A stretch of DNA of 64,000 nucleotides, taken from Urophycis tenuis (Eukaryota; Chordata; Actinopteri; Gadiformes; Phycidae). Of this stretch, positions 53,697 to 64,000 are shown one piece after another (within the stretch, counting starts at the first letter, position 1; each line of letters begins with the position of its first letter). The DNA is taken from positions 10,372,786 through 10,436,785 of the forward strand of contig JAXIVH010000002.1 of assembly GCA_036785325.1 (NCBI GenBank), read 5' to 3'. The translations under genes and the position numbers were made by a program. The notes beneath the pieces were generated by a model that saw only the letters and a program-made list of their open reading frames with translations, was not told where the DNA came from and made no database searches.

Positions 53697-54346
53697 TCCT
53701 TAACCAGCGTCAGCTTCCTGCAGCAAAGAGATCTTTGTAATCGGGCGGTCCAGACAGCTGGTTTGTGTCTTTATCCGCACCCGACGGACAAATCCCCTTC
53801 GGTCCGGAAAGGTTTGAACCACTCGTCCCATAGGCCATGAGTTCCGAGGTGCTGTGCTATCCATGATGAGGACGAGGTCTCCTTCGTTGAGGTTCCTCCT
53901 TGTGCCTGTCCATTTCTGGCGCTCCTGCAGCTGAGGTAAGTATTCTTTCACCCATCTTTTCCAGAACAGATCAGACATGTATTGGACCTGTTTCCATCTC
54001 CTGTGTGCATACATATCTGTTGTCTGGAACACTCCTGGTGGTAAGGAGGGAGAAGTCTTTAACAATAGCAGGTGGTTAGGAGTCAATGCTTCTAGGTCAT
54101 TCACATCCATGGAAGCCTTTGTGATTGGCCGGCTGTTGATGATGGCCTCAGCCTCACAAAGCACTGTATATGCAAGCCTTCCTCATCCAGGTTTTGTACT
54201 CTCAAGGTGGAATTAAGTATTTTGCTAACAGATCTTATAAGGCGTTCCCATGGTCCTCCATGGTGTGAGCCAGCTGGTGGATTGAAGCTCCATTTGATTC
54301 CCTTTTGCAGGATGACATCCATAATCTGCTCACTGTTCCACTGCAC
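53697..54346 (-). pseudogene. BEL-2 integrase C-terminal part, frameshifted
   Basis: Two overlapping frames complete the integrase begun upstream: 54346-54160 (GIKWSFNPPAGSHHGGPWER with the third catalytic E) and 54164-53700 (EAIINSRPITKA, LTPNHLLLLKT, DLFWKRWVKEYLPQLQERQK). Frame changes near 54335 and 54165. Confidence 0.85.
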
Positions 54347-57300
54347 TCCTTAGTTCTCGCTCTGCTCCTACGAAATTGGTGCCGTTGTCAGAGTGAACCT
54401 CACGAACTTGACCTCTTCTGGCGATAAAGCGTCGGAGTGCATTGATAAAAGAGTCAGTGTCTAGTGATGGTGCAACCTCAATATGAACTGCCCTGATGGC
54501 AAGACAGGTAAAAATCACGCCGTACCTCTTCACCATGCTTCTCCTACTCTTTACTTCAAATGGACCAAAGTAATCTAACCCCACACGAGTAAATGGTGGA
54601 TCGTCTGGCACGATTCTTTCATGGGGTAAGTCTGCCATCTGCTGGTGAACTGGCTTAGCATTTAAGCGGCGACAAATCACACACTTGGACAGCACCTTCC
54701 TTATAGCTGTCATTGCACCAATTATCCAATATCTTTCTCTCAACTTTGACAGCATGTGGTTCCGACCACTGTGTCCCACCTGCTGATGTATGTGTCGAAG
54801 GAGAAGCTCTGAAATATGGCTACCTTTCTCCAATATTATGGGGTGTTTCACTTCCACAGGCATAGATGATCTACTGAGTCGACCACCAACCCTCAGGACT
54901 CCATCTTGCAGTTGTGGGCAGAGCTTTCGAAGATGACTGGATATCTTAATGGACTGACCTTTCTCCAGACTGGCCAGCTCCTCAGGAAATTGTTTCCACT
55001 GGCAATACTTGACAATGGCCAGCTCAGCCTGGTCCATGTCGTCCACCGTGAGACTCCTGGTCACGGTGGTCCTCTTAAACTCGTCAATCTCCTCTTCCAC
55101 AGAGGAGTCCTGTTGCTCACTGGTGAGCTCAAACTTTGCCAGGGTCTGATGTAACCGTTTCCTCTTCTCCACACAGGACAAAAGCCAGTCCTTTATCCTC
55201 AGGATCCACGACACAGATCTCTTCAGATGTGTCCAGGAGGAAAAATACTGGATCAGGTGAGACACTGGCTCCTCCTCTGCCTGTATTGCATTAACCACAG
55301 CAGTCTTCTTCACCTCAGGATCTTCTGGGGAAAGCTGGCTGATGTTTTGTGGACTGATAGGCCACTCACTCTCAGGCTGTAACAGAAAGTGAGGCCCTGA
55401 CAGCCATGTAGAATGTTTAATGAACGCCTCCCCTCTGGAGGCTATGTCTGCTGGGTTGTTGGCAGTGTCCACATACCTCCATTGTGCAGCACGGGAAACT
55501 TTGAGGATTTGCGAGACCCGGTTAGCCACAAATACCTTATACCTTGAGGTCTCATTCCTTAGGTACTTGAGGACTGATTCACTGTCGGTCCAAAATACAG
55601 AATCCACAAAATCCATCTGCAGCTCTGTTCTCCAGAGAACATCCATTCGGCTAGCCATAGTTGCAGCTATGAGCTCCATCCTGGGGATAGTCACAGATTT
55701 TAGAGGTGCAACTCGAGACTTTCCCATCACGAAAGCACAATGTAGTGCAGAGTTCTTGTTCTTTGACACCAGGTAAGTAACTGTTCCATATCCATTCTCA
55801 CTGGCATCAGAGAAATGGTGCAGCTGCTCTGTACAGGCTTCTCCAAACTGAGGAGGTTTCAGACATCTTCTGACCTCAAATTTTTCCAAAAGAAGCTGTT
55901 GGATCAGTTTCAACCAGTCCTTGGCGACTGACTCAGGTACAGTTTCATCCCAGCCTATCTCTCTCCTGCACAGGTCTCTCAAGATTTTCTTGGCCGTCAA
56001 AATCACTGGGCTCAACATTCCAAGGGGGTCATAGATTGAGGCGATGGTTGATAAGATTCCTCTTCTGGTAAGTGGTCTGTCCTTAAATTTGACCTTGAAC
56101 TTAAATGAGTCAGATTTTATAGACCATTCAACTCCAAGCACTCTCTCCACAGGTAGAGCATCCAACTCCATGTCCAACTGTCCCATCCCCTTTGCTCTGA
56201 GACTCACAGGGATGGTTTCCAGCACACCTGATTTGTTGCTCATCCACTTTGTGAGAGAAAATCCTCCCTTGGAGAATAAAGAGACCAGCTCCTGGTGCAG
56301 TGACACGGCTTCATCCTCTGTGGCTACAGAAACAAGGCAGTCATCAACATAAAAACAGTGATGTAGCTTGTGTACTGTTTCCTCACTGTAATGCTGACCA
56401 TAGTCTTCTGCACACTTTCTGAGGGCATAGTTGGCACAACTGGGTGATGATGTAGCCCCAAATAAATGCACTCTCATCCTATACTCAGAAGGTTGTTTCT
56501 CCAGATCTCCATCTTGCCACCAAAGAAACCTGAGCAGATCGGTGTCATCCGAAGTAACTTGTACCTGGTGGAACATGGACTCGATGTCTGCCATTATCAC
56601 CACAGGTTCCTTCCTGAATCGGGTCACTACTCCAATCAGAGAACTGGTGAGATCAGGACCTTGAAGAAGTTGAGCATTCAGTGATGTTCCTTGGTAACTT
56701 GCTCCACAGTCAAACACAACTCGGATTTTTGCCTTTGTGGGGTGGTAAACTCTGTGGTGTGGAATATACCACACCTTACCATCAGCGCGGTCTAGCTCCT
56801 CTTTGGGCACCTTCTCAGCATAGCCTTTTACCAACAGATCATTCATAAAGGTGTTGTACTCACTGTAAAATGTTGAGTCCATCTGCAGCCTCCGCTTGAG
56901 ATGTTGCAAACGCTGCTCAACAAGTTTTCTGTTGTTTGGCATGCAGATGGTGCTTTGCTTTAATGGAAGGCTAATCTGGTAATGCCCATTCAGATGTTTT
57001 ACAGAGTTACTGACTGATTCCAAAAACCGCTGATCTTCTCTTGACATGGCAGGTTGCTCATCTAAGCTGCTCTCAGGGAAGTCATTTTTGAACTGTTGTT
57101 GCCAAAGCTCCTCTAGGTTCACAACAGAGACCCTGTTGACGGTTATTTGAGGCTGTCCACTATCAACAGTCTCCTCACTACTGCCTCCCAGTGGTCCATT
57201 CACGGTCCATCCCAGCATAGTCCTTGTGGCAAATGGACCTCCATCCACACTACACAGCACTTCCAATGGCTCCAAGGCTTTTGGCACATTGGTTCCAATC

Positions 57301-57563
57301 AGGAGCTCAATTCCTGCATCAATTTGAGGTAATTGAATGTGTTTCAGGTGAGGCCATTTTCTAATATCCCTTTTCGTAGGAATATTTCCTTTATATACTG
57401 GCATGGACTCCTGCGTGTAAACTTTGGGCAATTCGAGAAATTCATCCCCATGCAGTGCAGCCAACTCCAGTCCTAACAGTGTGTTGCTGCTCACAACCTT
57501 CTGCTGGCCCATAGTGCGTAGAAGGATGTTTCCTCTCATTCCTGTTAGTTGCAGTTTTTTCAT
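54330..57563 (-). pseudogene. BEL-2 pol: protease end, RT, RNase H, integrase start
   Basis: 1077 open codons. The first about 150 residues are the post-active-site protease region (DAGIELLIGTNVPKALEPLE, GWTVNGPLGG). RT begins WYIPHHRVYHPTKAKIRVVF and has the YVDD site (CFYVDDCLVSVAT). The RNase H region follows (HHFSDASENG, SRVAPLKSVTIPRMELIAAT, WTDSESVLKYL), then integrase with HHCC (HIHQQVGHSGRNH ... CVIC), D in LDYFGPF and D in SDNGTNF. The frame then breaks before the catalytic E. The long intact stretch means decay is fairly recent. Confidence 0.88.
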
Positions 57564-57569
57564 AAGACT

Positions 57570-58616
57570 TTATGTACAAAAAACTGCTGTGCTCCCTTGG
57601 TCCAAGAAGGCATATGTGGTGACAATTCTGCTTCCCCTTTTGGATTTTACTTGGACAGGAACTATTGGCAGCTTACAATCTTGGTCTCCAGCCCCTGTAA
57701 GACCACTAGACACCAGCATGTTGACACAGACCTCTGCATCCCTCTCAGCCTGCCCTAAATCATTTTCTCTGTGGAGTACAGTGGGGTGCTTCAGACTACA
57801 CTTTGAACAGAAGATCCTCTTGCGGCAGTGATTACTAATGTGTCCTGTACACAAACAGCCAAAGCAAATGCCATTGTCCTTCAAGAACTCTATCTTCTTC
57901 CCATGTGCCATTCTTCCCAACTGTGCACAGGTCACCAGAGTGTGTCCTGCACCACAGTAAATACATGTCTTGGCTCCTGATATTTTGATTTCTTCATCCC
58001 TTTTTGCATGTTGTGGTTTGTTCTCCACAGGTCCAACTGCAGTGGCAAAGCTGGCTCCTTTGGATCGAGGCTGTAACTTTGGTTTGTATGTTCCTTTACT
58101 TGATATTGTAGGAGAATCTTGTATATTGCCGAAGACAGGATCTGTTAAAATCTTGACCTGTTTTCCAATGAAATCTGCAATATCACTGAACTTTGCTCTT
58201 CGTCGCTGACGTTCCTGTAGCTCACAAGCTTGGCTTCTCCATCTGTCTCGGAGCTTATACGGCAGCTTTTTTATGATGTTCAGCATGTTAGAAGGCATAT
58301 CCAAGTCATGGAGATACGGCAAGTCCTCCATTGGATTACAGCAGCCTCTGAGGAACAAACTGTAGTCCTGTAGTGCCTTCACATCCTCGGTTTTAATTGC
58401 AGGCCATGAAAGGACTTTGTCCATGTAGCAAAAGGCAACCTTTTGCTCATTACCAAACTGCTTGTTTAATAAAGTTTTTGCTCTTAAATATCCATGCTCT
58501 GGGTCCATGTATTGACAGCTCCTCACTAGTTCTCTGGCATGTCCTTTTGTATGCTGTTCCAGGAAGTATAGACGATCTGAATTGTTTGTTGTATTAATTT
58601 CAACTCTGCGAGGCAT
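57570..58616 (-). pseudogene. BEL-2 Gag C-terminal half and protease active site
   Basis: 348 codons. Gag helices (LVRSCQYMDPEHGYLRAKTL, FLRGCCNPMEDLPYLHDLD) are followed by cysteine knuckles CIYCGAGHTLVTC, CFGCLCTGHISNHC and CSKCSLKH. The protease motif reads AFLDQGSTAVFCT, with DQG where DSG is more usual; BEL proteases vary here. A stop or frameshift at 57563-57570 separates it from pol. Confidence 0.85.
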
Positions 58617-59690
58617 TGTTGTTGTATAAGCAGAGTTGTTATTTCATTTTGTTTCCTCATTATACCGATAACATTATCATTGTTTTCCACATCTGGTGCA
58701 TTTGTATTGAAGTTCGAGGTAAGTTGTTGATGAACATATTGTCTGTTGACTGATTCATTTTCAAACACTGAATATTGAGGGACCTTGTATAATGGTGTTA
58801 CATTTCTCATTACAGTGTGTTTACTAAAATGTTTTCCATCCTTTATAGGTTTTGATTTTGCAGTTGCTGATGGAAGGAATTCCTATGCATTCGCATTGTG
58901 TTGCTGTTGGGATTTTCCTTTTTCCAAATATGAATTCATTCCATCTGAAACTCTTGATGACCTTTTCCCTCCAGTTGTGCTTCGTGTTCTAGTATATTTA
59001 ATTTTGCCATTTTTTCTGCAATTTCAGTATCCAGCTTTAGATTTTCTTTCCTTTTACGCAGTTGTTCCTCCTCTTCCTCCAGTTGTAGCCGTGCTCTCCT
59101 TTTGTGTATCTCTTCCTCTTCTAGTGCGTGTTTTTCATCCAACAACCTTTGTCCAGCTCCGCTTCAGCTCTTAAGTATGCAGATGAAGTAGCAGAGCGCA
59201 TGGTGAGGTTTTATGAGATCCAACATTGGAAACACTGTCACTTGGTTTTATGTCATCTTCATTTCCATCACCACCATTTTATAAAGGTTCATTTGTTTCA
59301 TCTTGTTCCACAAAACACATGTTTTCATTCATTTCAGTTGATTCTGGTTGTTCCTGTGGGTTATTGTGGTGTTGTTCAGTTTCCTTTATCCACAGTTCTA
59401 TTTTATTTTTAAATGTTTCAACATATTCCATTATGCTTGAAAACTATTCACCTTGTTTTTCAACCTCATCTTGTGGCAGTAGTGGCAACAATTCATCATG
59501 GGCATTGTTAGCATATTCACAAAGTTTGTTCAACTTCCCCAGAAATTATTTTATTTGAGACACATTTTCCTTTTGTTTCATGAGCACTTTAATTTCTGGG
59601 ATAAGTCCTTTCATTTCATTCACAAAACCTCCACAAATGTCCTATGCCTTTTCAAGCTAGAATCACCGTTTCAGTGGACCAGCTAGTAGG
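58526..59690 (-). pseudogene. BEL-2 Gag N-terminal region, broken
   Basis: Fragments in different frames: 58810-58526 (NDNVIGIMRKQNEITTLLIQ), a glutamate/arginine-rich coiled coil at 59145-58936 (ALEEEEIHKRRARLQLEEEE), and a degraded helical start at about 59690-59400. Such a coiled coil before the Q-rich segment is usual for BEL Gag. Multiple frameshifts. Confidence 0.75.
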
Positions 59691-59870
59691 AGGATGGCAA
59701 TGCCAGAGCAGTTACATAGCTTTCTCTGACAATTTTGATTGTGTTTATTTTAAAAGGGTGTTATCAGTTTTTGCTGTCTTGATAATTAGCTGTATGCTGT
59801 GAGTTAATTATTGTGGCAGCACTAGGGGTTATTTACTAAGTTATATATCAAAATATTTTTTCTTTTATAC
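59691..59870. other. Unassigned
   Basis: A/T-rich sequence between BEL-2 gag and the hairpin motif. Nothing recognised. Confidence 0.35.
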
Positions 59871-60030
59871 TATTGACAACGCCACCGTCCTTGGGTTGGG
59901 GCCCAAGGACCCGTAGTTAAGGTCAATTACCCACTATTACGAAAGGACTCAGGTTCGTTCAACCAGGGAGGGTAGGAGACGTTGTTCAATAATCATGTAC
60001 AAAACTTGACATCAAAATCATGACAAGAAA
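59871..60030 (-). repeat. Possible retroelement LTR fragment with hairpin
   Basis: On the minus strand a perfect 9-bp stem (GTCCTTGGG/CCCAAGGAC, 59887-59910) is followed by GGTGGCGTTGTC. This parallels the hairpin and motif at 29723-29755. No LTR partner found. Confidence 0.4.
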
Positions 60031-60072
60031 AAAAAAAAAGGGGAGCCCAACAGGAGAAGGGGGTACAGGCTG

Positions 60073-60146
60073 CGTATTTACGAATCCTACTATGGCCACG
60101 CCAAGTCCCGCCCTATGTCTACGCCTGATTGGCTGAGCTCAATGAG
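60073..60146 (+). repeat. Inverted repeat enclosing MITE nest, left arm
   Basis: 74 bp, nearly identical in reverse orientation to 62139-62212 (TACGAATCCTACTATGGCCA, GCCTGATTGGCTGAGCTCAA). Confidence 0.88.
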
Positions 60147-60213
60147 TGCCGCGTAGCAGTGGCGCGGGAAGTGGGGGTGAGGCAGGTGCTGCAGCACCCC
60201 CTGTTGGCGAAGC

Positions 60214-61062
60214 TTTAAAGACCCACTCCGGCAAAATTGGACTTTTTTACCCTTTTAACATTTCCTACTAGTGATATATATGTATTTCAACACATAGTAC
60301 GATCGAAATATGTCGTAAAACGATTCATGAGGATTTCTGGTTTGAAATGTCACTGAACCTCCGCAAGTCACAAAAACACTCCGTTTATCCTGTCCTCATG
60401 TCGTCATGAAGATGTGGAACCAATCAAAAACTGACTTTCAGGTAAGACCCGCCCCCTGCGCCAGCGCAGGCAACTGTGAAGGCTGGGTTAATATGGGCTG
60501 GGTATGCTTCGTTTATACTTCCGCGTCGAGGCAACGCTGGGGGGTTCCGCACCCTTTACGGACCCTTTACGAACCCTTTACGTCCTTGACGTGCACCTCC
60601 CAAAATCCTAGACGCGCATCGAGGCGAAGCAACCCCAACGCAGCGGCTTTTGGCTGTGATTGGTCCGCGAACTACATTAACTGGAGATCGCTTTTCCGGT
60701 TTCCACTCGTAAACACCGCCACGTTGTAAACACAGCCTTGATAAATGCTTGGACTGATTGGCGACAACATATATATATATATATACATAACTTTTGCCTT
60801 CATTTCTATAAACTTTTTTTTAAACTCGCTAGTAACCCGTATGTATGACCGCAATCCCTACGCAGAAGTACAAACCAGCCGCAGATAATGCGGCTTGGGC
60901 AAGAACAACCCCTTGCCTGAAACCATGAAGAAGGTTTGAACACCTTCTGTGTAAAAGCTATACAATTCTTTATTAGTTGGGTCAAAAATGTTCGAATGTG
61001 CTCCTTTTTTAAATAAAATGAAAATGTCAGGGGTCGATCAATGGCCGGAGTGGGTCTTTAAA
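60214..61062. mobile_element. MITE with TTTAAAGACCCACTCCGGC ends
   Basis: 19-bp perfect terminal inverted repeats at 60214-60232 and 61044-61062. A TTAA at each edge may be the duplication (piggyBac-like), or the TTAA may be part of the TIR. No coding capacity beyond short frames. Inserted in the hAT MITE. Confidence 0.75.
60488..60888. mobile_element. Possible Harbinger-type MITE
   Basis: Left GGGCTGGGTATGCTTCGTTT with ATACTTCCGCGTCGAGG pairs imperfectly with GTACAAACCAGCCGC-type sequence near 60868. TAA is present at both edges. The interior CCGCGTCGAGG block resembles fish Harbinger MITEs. Imperfect ends lower confidence. Confidence 0.5.
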
Positions 61063-61314
61063 ATAAGCATTGTAATCTACCACTGATCCTGGCGCATCAA
61101 GCTCTTTTTAACAGACAATTTGATAATGGATATATTGCTAATAATATACAATTTACATTGACTGCACTAGGCAAATAACATTTTAGTTTGTATTCACGCA
61201 TTTACACAGATATTTAGATTATTTTTTCATCGCTGGTCTTTGGAGTTCGCTTGTTGCGATATAGTTTCTGCGCACTGTCAGCTCATCTGTTCTTCATGTA
61301 GGGGAGGGCGAGTG

Positions 61315-61372
61315 TTTTTTTTTTTTTTTTTAAGGAGACGGAGGTCTCCCCCCCCCCCCCCCCCCCCCCCCG
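61315..61372 (+). repeat. Poly-T and poly-C runs
   Basis: About 18 T followed shortly by about 23 C within the right part of the hAT MITE; a likely sequencing or assembly weak spot. Confidence 0.8.
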
Positions 61373-61439
61373 CCCCGCACCCCCTGCCGAAAATGTCTTC
61401 CTGCGCGCCTGCCGCGTAGCTAATCTGAGGTAAAATAAC

Positions 61440-61600
61440 TACTGTTCTTTTCAGTCATGTTGATTTGTTGATTTGCTTTTTATCATCCTGTTTATGTTGT
61501 AGTGTACAGTATGTTGTGTGTGGCGTCTTAAGCTGCGCTGGAACTTTGAATTTCCCCTTGGGGATCAATAAAGTATCTATCTATCTATCTATCTAAAACC
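61440..61600 (+). mobile_element. LINE 3' tail ending in (TATC)n
   Basis: TTTGAATTTCCCCTTGGGGA then TCAATAAAGTATC and (TATC)n is the familiar end of fish non-LTR elements. Only the tail is present. Confidence 0.65.
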
Positions 61601-61629
61601 TGAATTATTATTTTATTTTATATTATTGT

Positions 61630-61720
61630 GTTAAATGTTCCAAATGTAAAGCACTTTGAGCTGCATTCTGTGTATGATATGATATATCATACAAATAAAG
61701 CTTATTAATACTAATAATTC
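61630..61720 (+). mobile_element. L2-like LINE 3' tail
   Basis: GTAAAGCACTTTGAGCTGCA, then ATACAAATAAAGCTTATTAA-like sequence, the usual end of fish L2 elements. Confidence 0.65.
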
Positions 61721-62007
61721 AACTGTAGTCAATCAACATTAATGGCACGTATGTGTCAAAGACGTTTTGTTTAATGTATGCATGTATTCAACATAACCTG
61801 TACAATAGAGGCTATGTATAGGACAGGAATTTTGTCATCAACATTATGGTGTTTCTGTGAGTGGTTATTAGCCTACTGATCGTCTGTTCACGCAATGTGG
61901 CATCGATTATGATATCACATTGATATGATATATGATAGTAGTGCTAAAAGGGCATTGTAAACAGAATACGAAAGGTATATTCCTTGCGTGTCAATAAGGC
62001 AATAACA

Positions 62008-62132
62008 ACAACGATGCGGACACGCGGAATAGCAGAGTGCAGCGGCGTGTACAGCGGCGTGTACACAAATGCGTATCATCTGTTTCGCGAACACAAATTT
62101 GTTTCGGTGTAACGATGCGGACACGCGGAATA
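62008..62132 (+). repeat. Direct repeat ACGATGCGGACACGCGGAAT
   Basis: Two copies about 102 bases apart (about 62010 and 62112). Between them CAGCGGCGTGTACA occurs twice in tandem. Confidence 0.7.
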
Positions 62133-62138
62133 TGCTTC

Positions 62139-62212
62139 CTCATTGAGCTCAGCCAATCAGGCGTAGGCATAGGGCGGGACTTGGCGTGGCCATAGTAGGA
62201 TTCGTAACTACG
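62139..62212 (-). repeat. Inverted repeat enclosing MITE nest, right arm
   Basis: Partner of 60073-60146. Confidence 0.88.
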
Positions 62213-62344
62213 CGTATGGGCTGAGGCTTACCGGCTGGAGGAGGGGCCAACAAGGGGAAGTGACGTCCAACAAGAAAGAGGAACACCCCATTCACACAGC
62301 AAAATGTGACGTGCACACAGAATAATCCTGAATGGGAATCCTGC

Positions 62345-62522
62345 ATCACACGCACACAGGGGACCACCATCACCCAGGGGGCACCGCAGGCGGCACCACC
62401 ACCACCACCCAGGGGCATCACCACCACCACCACCGCCACCACAACCACCCAGGGGGAACCACCACCACCCAGGGGGAACCAACACCACCACCACCACCCA
62501 GGGGGAACCACCACCACCACCG
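62345..62522 (+). repeat. CCACCACCCAGGGGGAA-type minisatellite
   Basis: Irregular array of CCACCA units punctuated by CCCAGGGGG. It makes long glycine/tryptophan- or proline/threonine-rich open frames that I treat as spurious. Confidence 0.8.
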
Positions 62523-62539
62523 TCAGCCTCCAGCTCTAG

Positions 62540-63481
62540 GGAAAGATGAAAACACAGTTAATAGGGCTCAGTTAAAGAAAAACAAACAATAGTCCGGCAG
62601 CCAAATGCCATAATTTAGGTGAACCTGGTTTTGTCGGTTAAAGTTTATTTTTTTGCTGTTTCTTGTTGCCAAGGGGTAACTCAATAAGATTAGAGAGGGT
62701 GCCCGGTGATATCCCTTGGGCAATTGTCAATATTGAGCCTTTCTTGTTCAATGTCCTGAATATAAGGCGAGATACTACAGGTGAATAGGGTAAAAAAAAA
62801 TTAACAAGTAGATATCACTATGAAACTTCACCAGTTGATTACTTAGATCAATATGAAAAATAAATGTATTATAAGTTTTCTGTACTTTAATGTTTGGATA
62901 TGCAAATTAGGCATGATGTAATTAAATATGTGCTGATTTGCATAAACTTTAAAAAGTAAAATCTGAACATTGGATAAAGCCAGTTTCATTTTTTTTATTT
63001 TGTTGACATATTAGATGAAAAGTATTTTACACAGGGAATTCTGGATCTCTCATTTAGTTATTCAGTAGGCCTAAATCAGAAAATACTGCCAATAGCCTTT
63101 AAAAAAATCAATTTTGGCCATGTTTTTAGGAATGAAATGTCATAGAAATCAAGCTAAGAATAATATATTAACAAATCCCTCTGTAAAAACCTTCTAAATA
63201 TGGTAATGTATAAGACTGGAAAGTTTGGTATATGTAGATGCTCCTGAAGTGGAGATCTTGTTCTCAGAGTGAGGGCTGTTCACACCCATAACTATCATGA
63301 AATATCATCAAAATCATGAAAAAATAGGAAATACCTCTCATTTCAAGGTGAGTACTCATATCAAATGCAAATCAACTCAAATAAAATGTACTAAAACACC
63401 GTTTTCTGTGTGATAGTTATTCAGACAATACAATTTGGAAAATGTAACCCTTTTCTATGTCAATTAACAAATTTATGTATT
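62540..63481. other. Unassigned A/T-rich region
   Basis: No gene, LTR or repeat supported. Confidence 0.4.
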
Positions 63482-63997
63482 TCAGATATAGTTCTGATAA
63501 TTGTCCAATTCTGGCTCACTTGTTCTTGAACATCCTACCCTAAAACATGCACAGAACATTGTGCAAGGCACACCATTCATCTGGAAACTGCATCTGTTAG
63601 AGCTACAAGGGGTTTCACTCTTACAGCCACATCTGATCATCTCCAAAATATAGTCTGGTGCAAGTTTGACATTTTCTGGTAGACTCGTTGGGCTCAGTAG
63701 CTTATTGCTTATGTCTTTTTGCCATGCATATTCTTCAGGGTTCAGTCTTGGAGGAGGATTTATATTGAGTGTTTGCCACAAGACTGCTTGAAAGTGGGCC
63801 CTCTTCACATTTTCAATAAATGCTTCTGTAGTTGGTGGAAGAGCAGCCAAATTTGCTGAAGATGTATGACCTTTTCCATTCTTTGCCCCCCATACTACCA
63901 ACCTTGTGTGTGACATGTTCTTGCTGTTCTTTATGCCATAACAGGCCGATATGAAATCAGTGGTTTCATCAATGACTTGTTGGAATGGCACGTCCAC
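63482..63997 (-). CDS. Partial ORF with cysteine-rich CXC-like C-terminus
   Basis: 171 residues on the minus strand, stop at 63482, open to the right window edge, so the N-terminus is outside. The body contains AHFQAVLWQTLNINPPPRLN and EYAWQKD. The C-terminal stretch has nine cysteines (RCGCKSETPCSSNRCSFQMNG followed by PCTMFCACFRVGC), a spacing reminiscent of tesmin/TSO1-type CXC repeats. Similar cysteine tails occur, to my memory, in uncharacterised multi-copy proteins of fish and invertebrates, so it could be a transposable-element ORF or a single-copy gene. One cysteine of the usual C-x-C pair reads F here (RCSF). Confidence 0.5.
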   Translation of the reverse strand: MDVPFQQVIDETTDFISACYGIKNSKNMSHTRLVVWGAKNGKGHTSSANLAALPPTTEAFIENVKRAHFQAVLWQTLNINPPPRLNPEEYAWQKDISNKLLSPTSLPENVKLAPDYILEMIRCGCKSETPCSSNRCSFQMNGVPCTMFCACFRVGCSRTSEPELDNYQNYI

Positions 63998-64000
63998 ATT

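Larger units (their letters stand above)
52999..59690 (-). mobile_element. Second BEL/Pao retrotransposon (BEL-2), 5' LTR missing
   Basis: Minus strand. 3' LTR at 52999-53398 (TGTGGGAGCC to TCGCTACA in element sense), then a polypurine tract (AATTAAGGGGCTGGTG) and integrase, RNase H, RT, protease and gag up to about 59690. It is related to BEL-1 (same LTR start and tract design) but clearly a different family. No partner for the LTR is found to the right of gag, so the 5' end was lost or replaced. Frameshifts in integrase and between gag and pol show it is inactive. Confidence 0.87.
60157..61411. mobile_element. hAT-type MITE, host to further insertions
   Basis: Left end CAGTGGCGCGGGAAG; right end, inverted, CAGGCGCGCAGGAAG. 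Exact 8-bp duplication CCGCGTAG at 60149-60156 and 61412-61419. No transposase. A TTAA-flanked MITE lies inside it. Confidence 0.82.

Noticed and set aside
62149..62592. Glycine/tryptophan- and proline/threonine-rich frames
   Set aside because: They are translations of the CCACCACCCAGGGGG minisatellite.

Overview
The window reads as an intergenic and intronic stretch of a ray-finned (teleost-type) fish genome. It has spliced exons, fish-typical retroelement families (Sushi chromovirus, Gmr1-like, BEL/Pao, LINE tails ending in TATC or TTATT repeats, hAT and Harbinger MITEs) and one fish-style two-domain C-type lectin gene. The lectin is the only cellular gene I can model in full. A cysteine-rich coding fragment runs off the right edge. 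Nearly everything else is transposable-element DNA, much of it nested. Family names rest on motifs I read, not on database searches.

Layout. 1-15086: a minus-strand BEL/Pao element whose 3' LTR is cut by the window edge. It was invaded by a minus-strand Ty3/Gypsy element (Gypsy-A, 2147-10627, 4-bp target-site duplication (TSD) ACTG), which was itself invaded by a plus-strand, internally deleted gypsy (Gypsy-B, 3951-6013, TSD TGTAC). A LINE fragment (11758-12355) also sits in the BEL reverse transcriptase. 15090-16430: relics of an RTE-like LINE, a hAT transposase BED finger and another LINE. 17145-21090: the lectin gene. 21940-26345: a cluster of truncated LINEs. 26770-29910: an unidentified ORF and a foldback-like element with long tandem-repeat-bearing terminal inverted repeats (TIRs), a MITE in its loop, and an outer inverted repeat. 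31089-31480: a LINE/retroposon 3' end. 32014-37277: an apparently intact Sushi-type chromovirus with near-identical LTRs, followed 25 bp later by a hAT MITE. 38395-40765: a 137-bp tandem repeat and a LINE with a restriction-like endonuclease. 41220-52198: a degraded gypsy (Gypsy-C) split in its integrase by a complete Gmr1-like element (43267-49730). 52999-59690: a second, broken BEL/Pao. 60073-62212: a nest of MITEs inside an inverted repeat. 63482-63997: partial cysteine-rich ORF.

How the parts relate. The two best-preserved elements are autonomous-looking. Sushi has separate gag and pol with a C-terminal chromodomain and an apparent self-primer. The Gmr1-like element has one long gag-protease-integrase-RT-RNase H ORF, that is, Ty1/copia domain order with Ty3/gypsy-type sequences, and a SCAN-like capsid region. 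Both have matching 5-bp TSDs and LTRs that look identical or nearly so, so both inserted recently relative to their surroundings. I found no rRNA, tRNA or CRISPR features, and no convincing undescribed host system. The least explained items are the foldback-like element, the ORF at 26773-27159, a roughly 335-bp dispersed repeat present twice, and the hairpin-plus-GTGGCGTTGTC motif seen at two sites with the bare core motif at a third.
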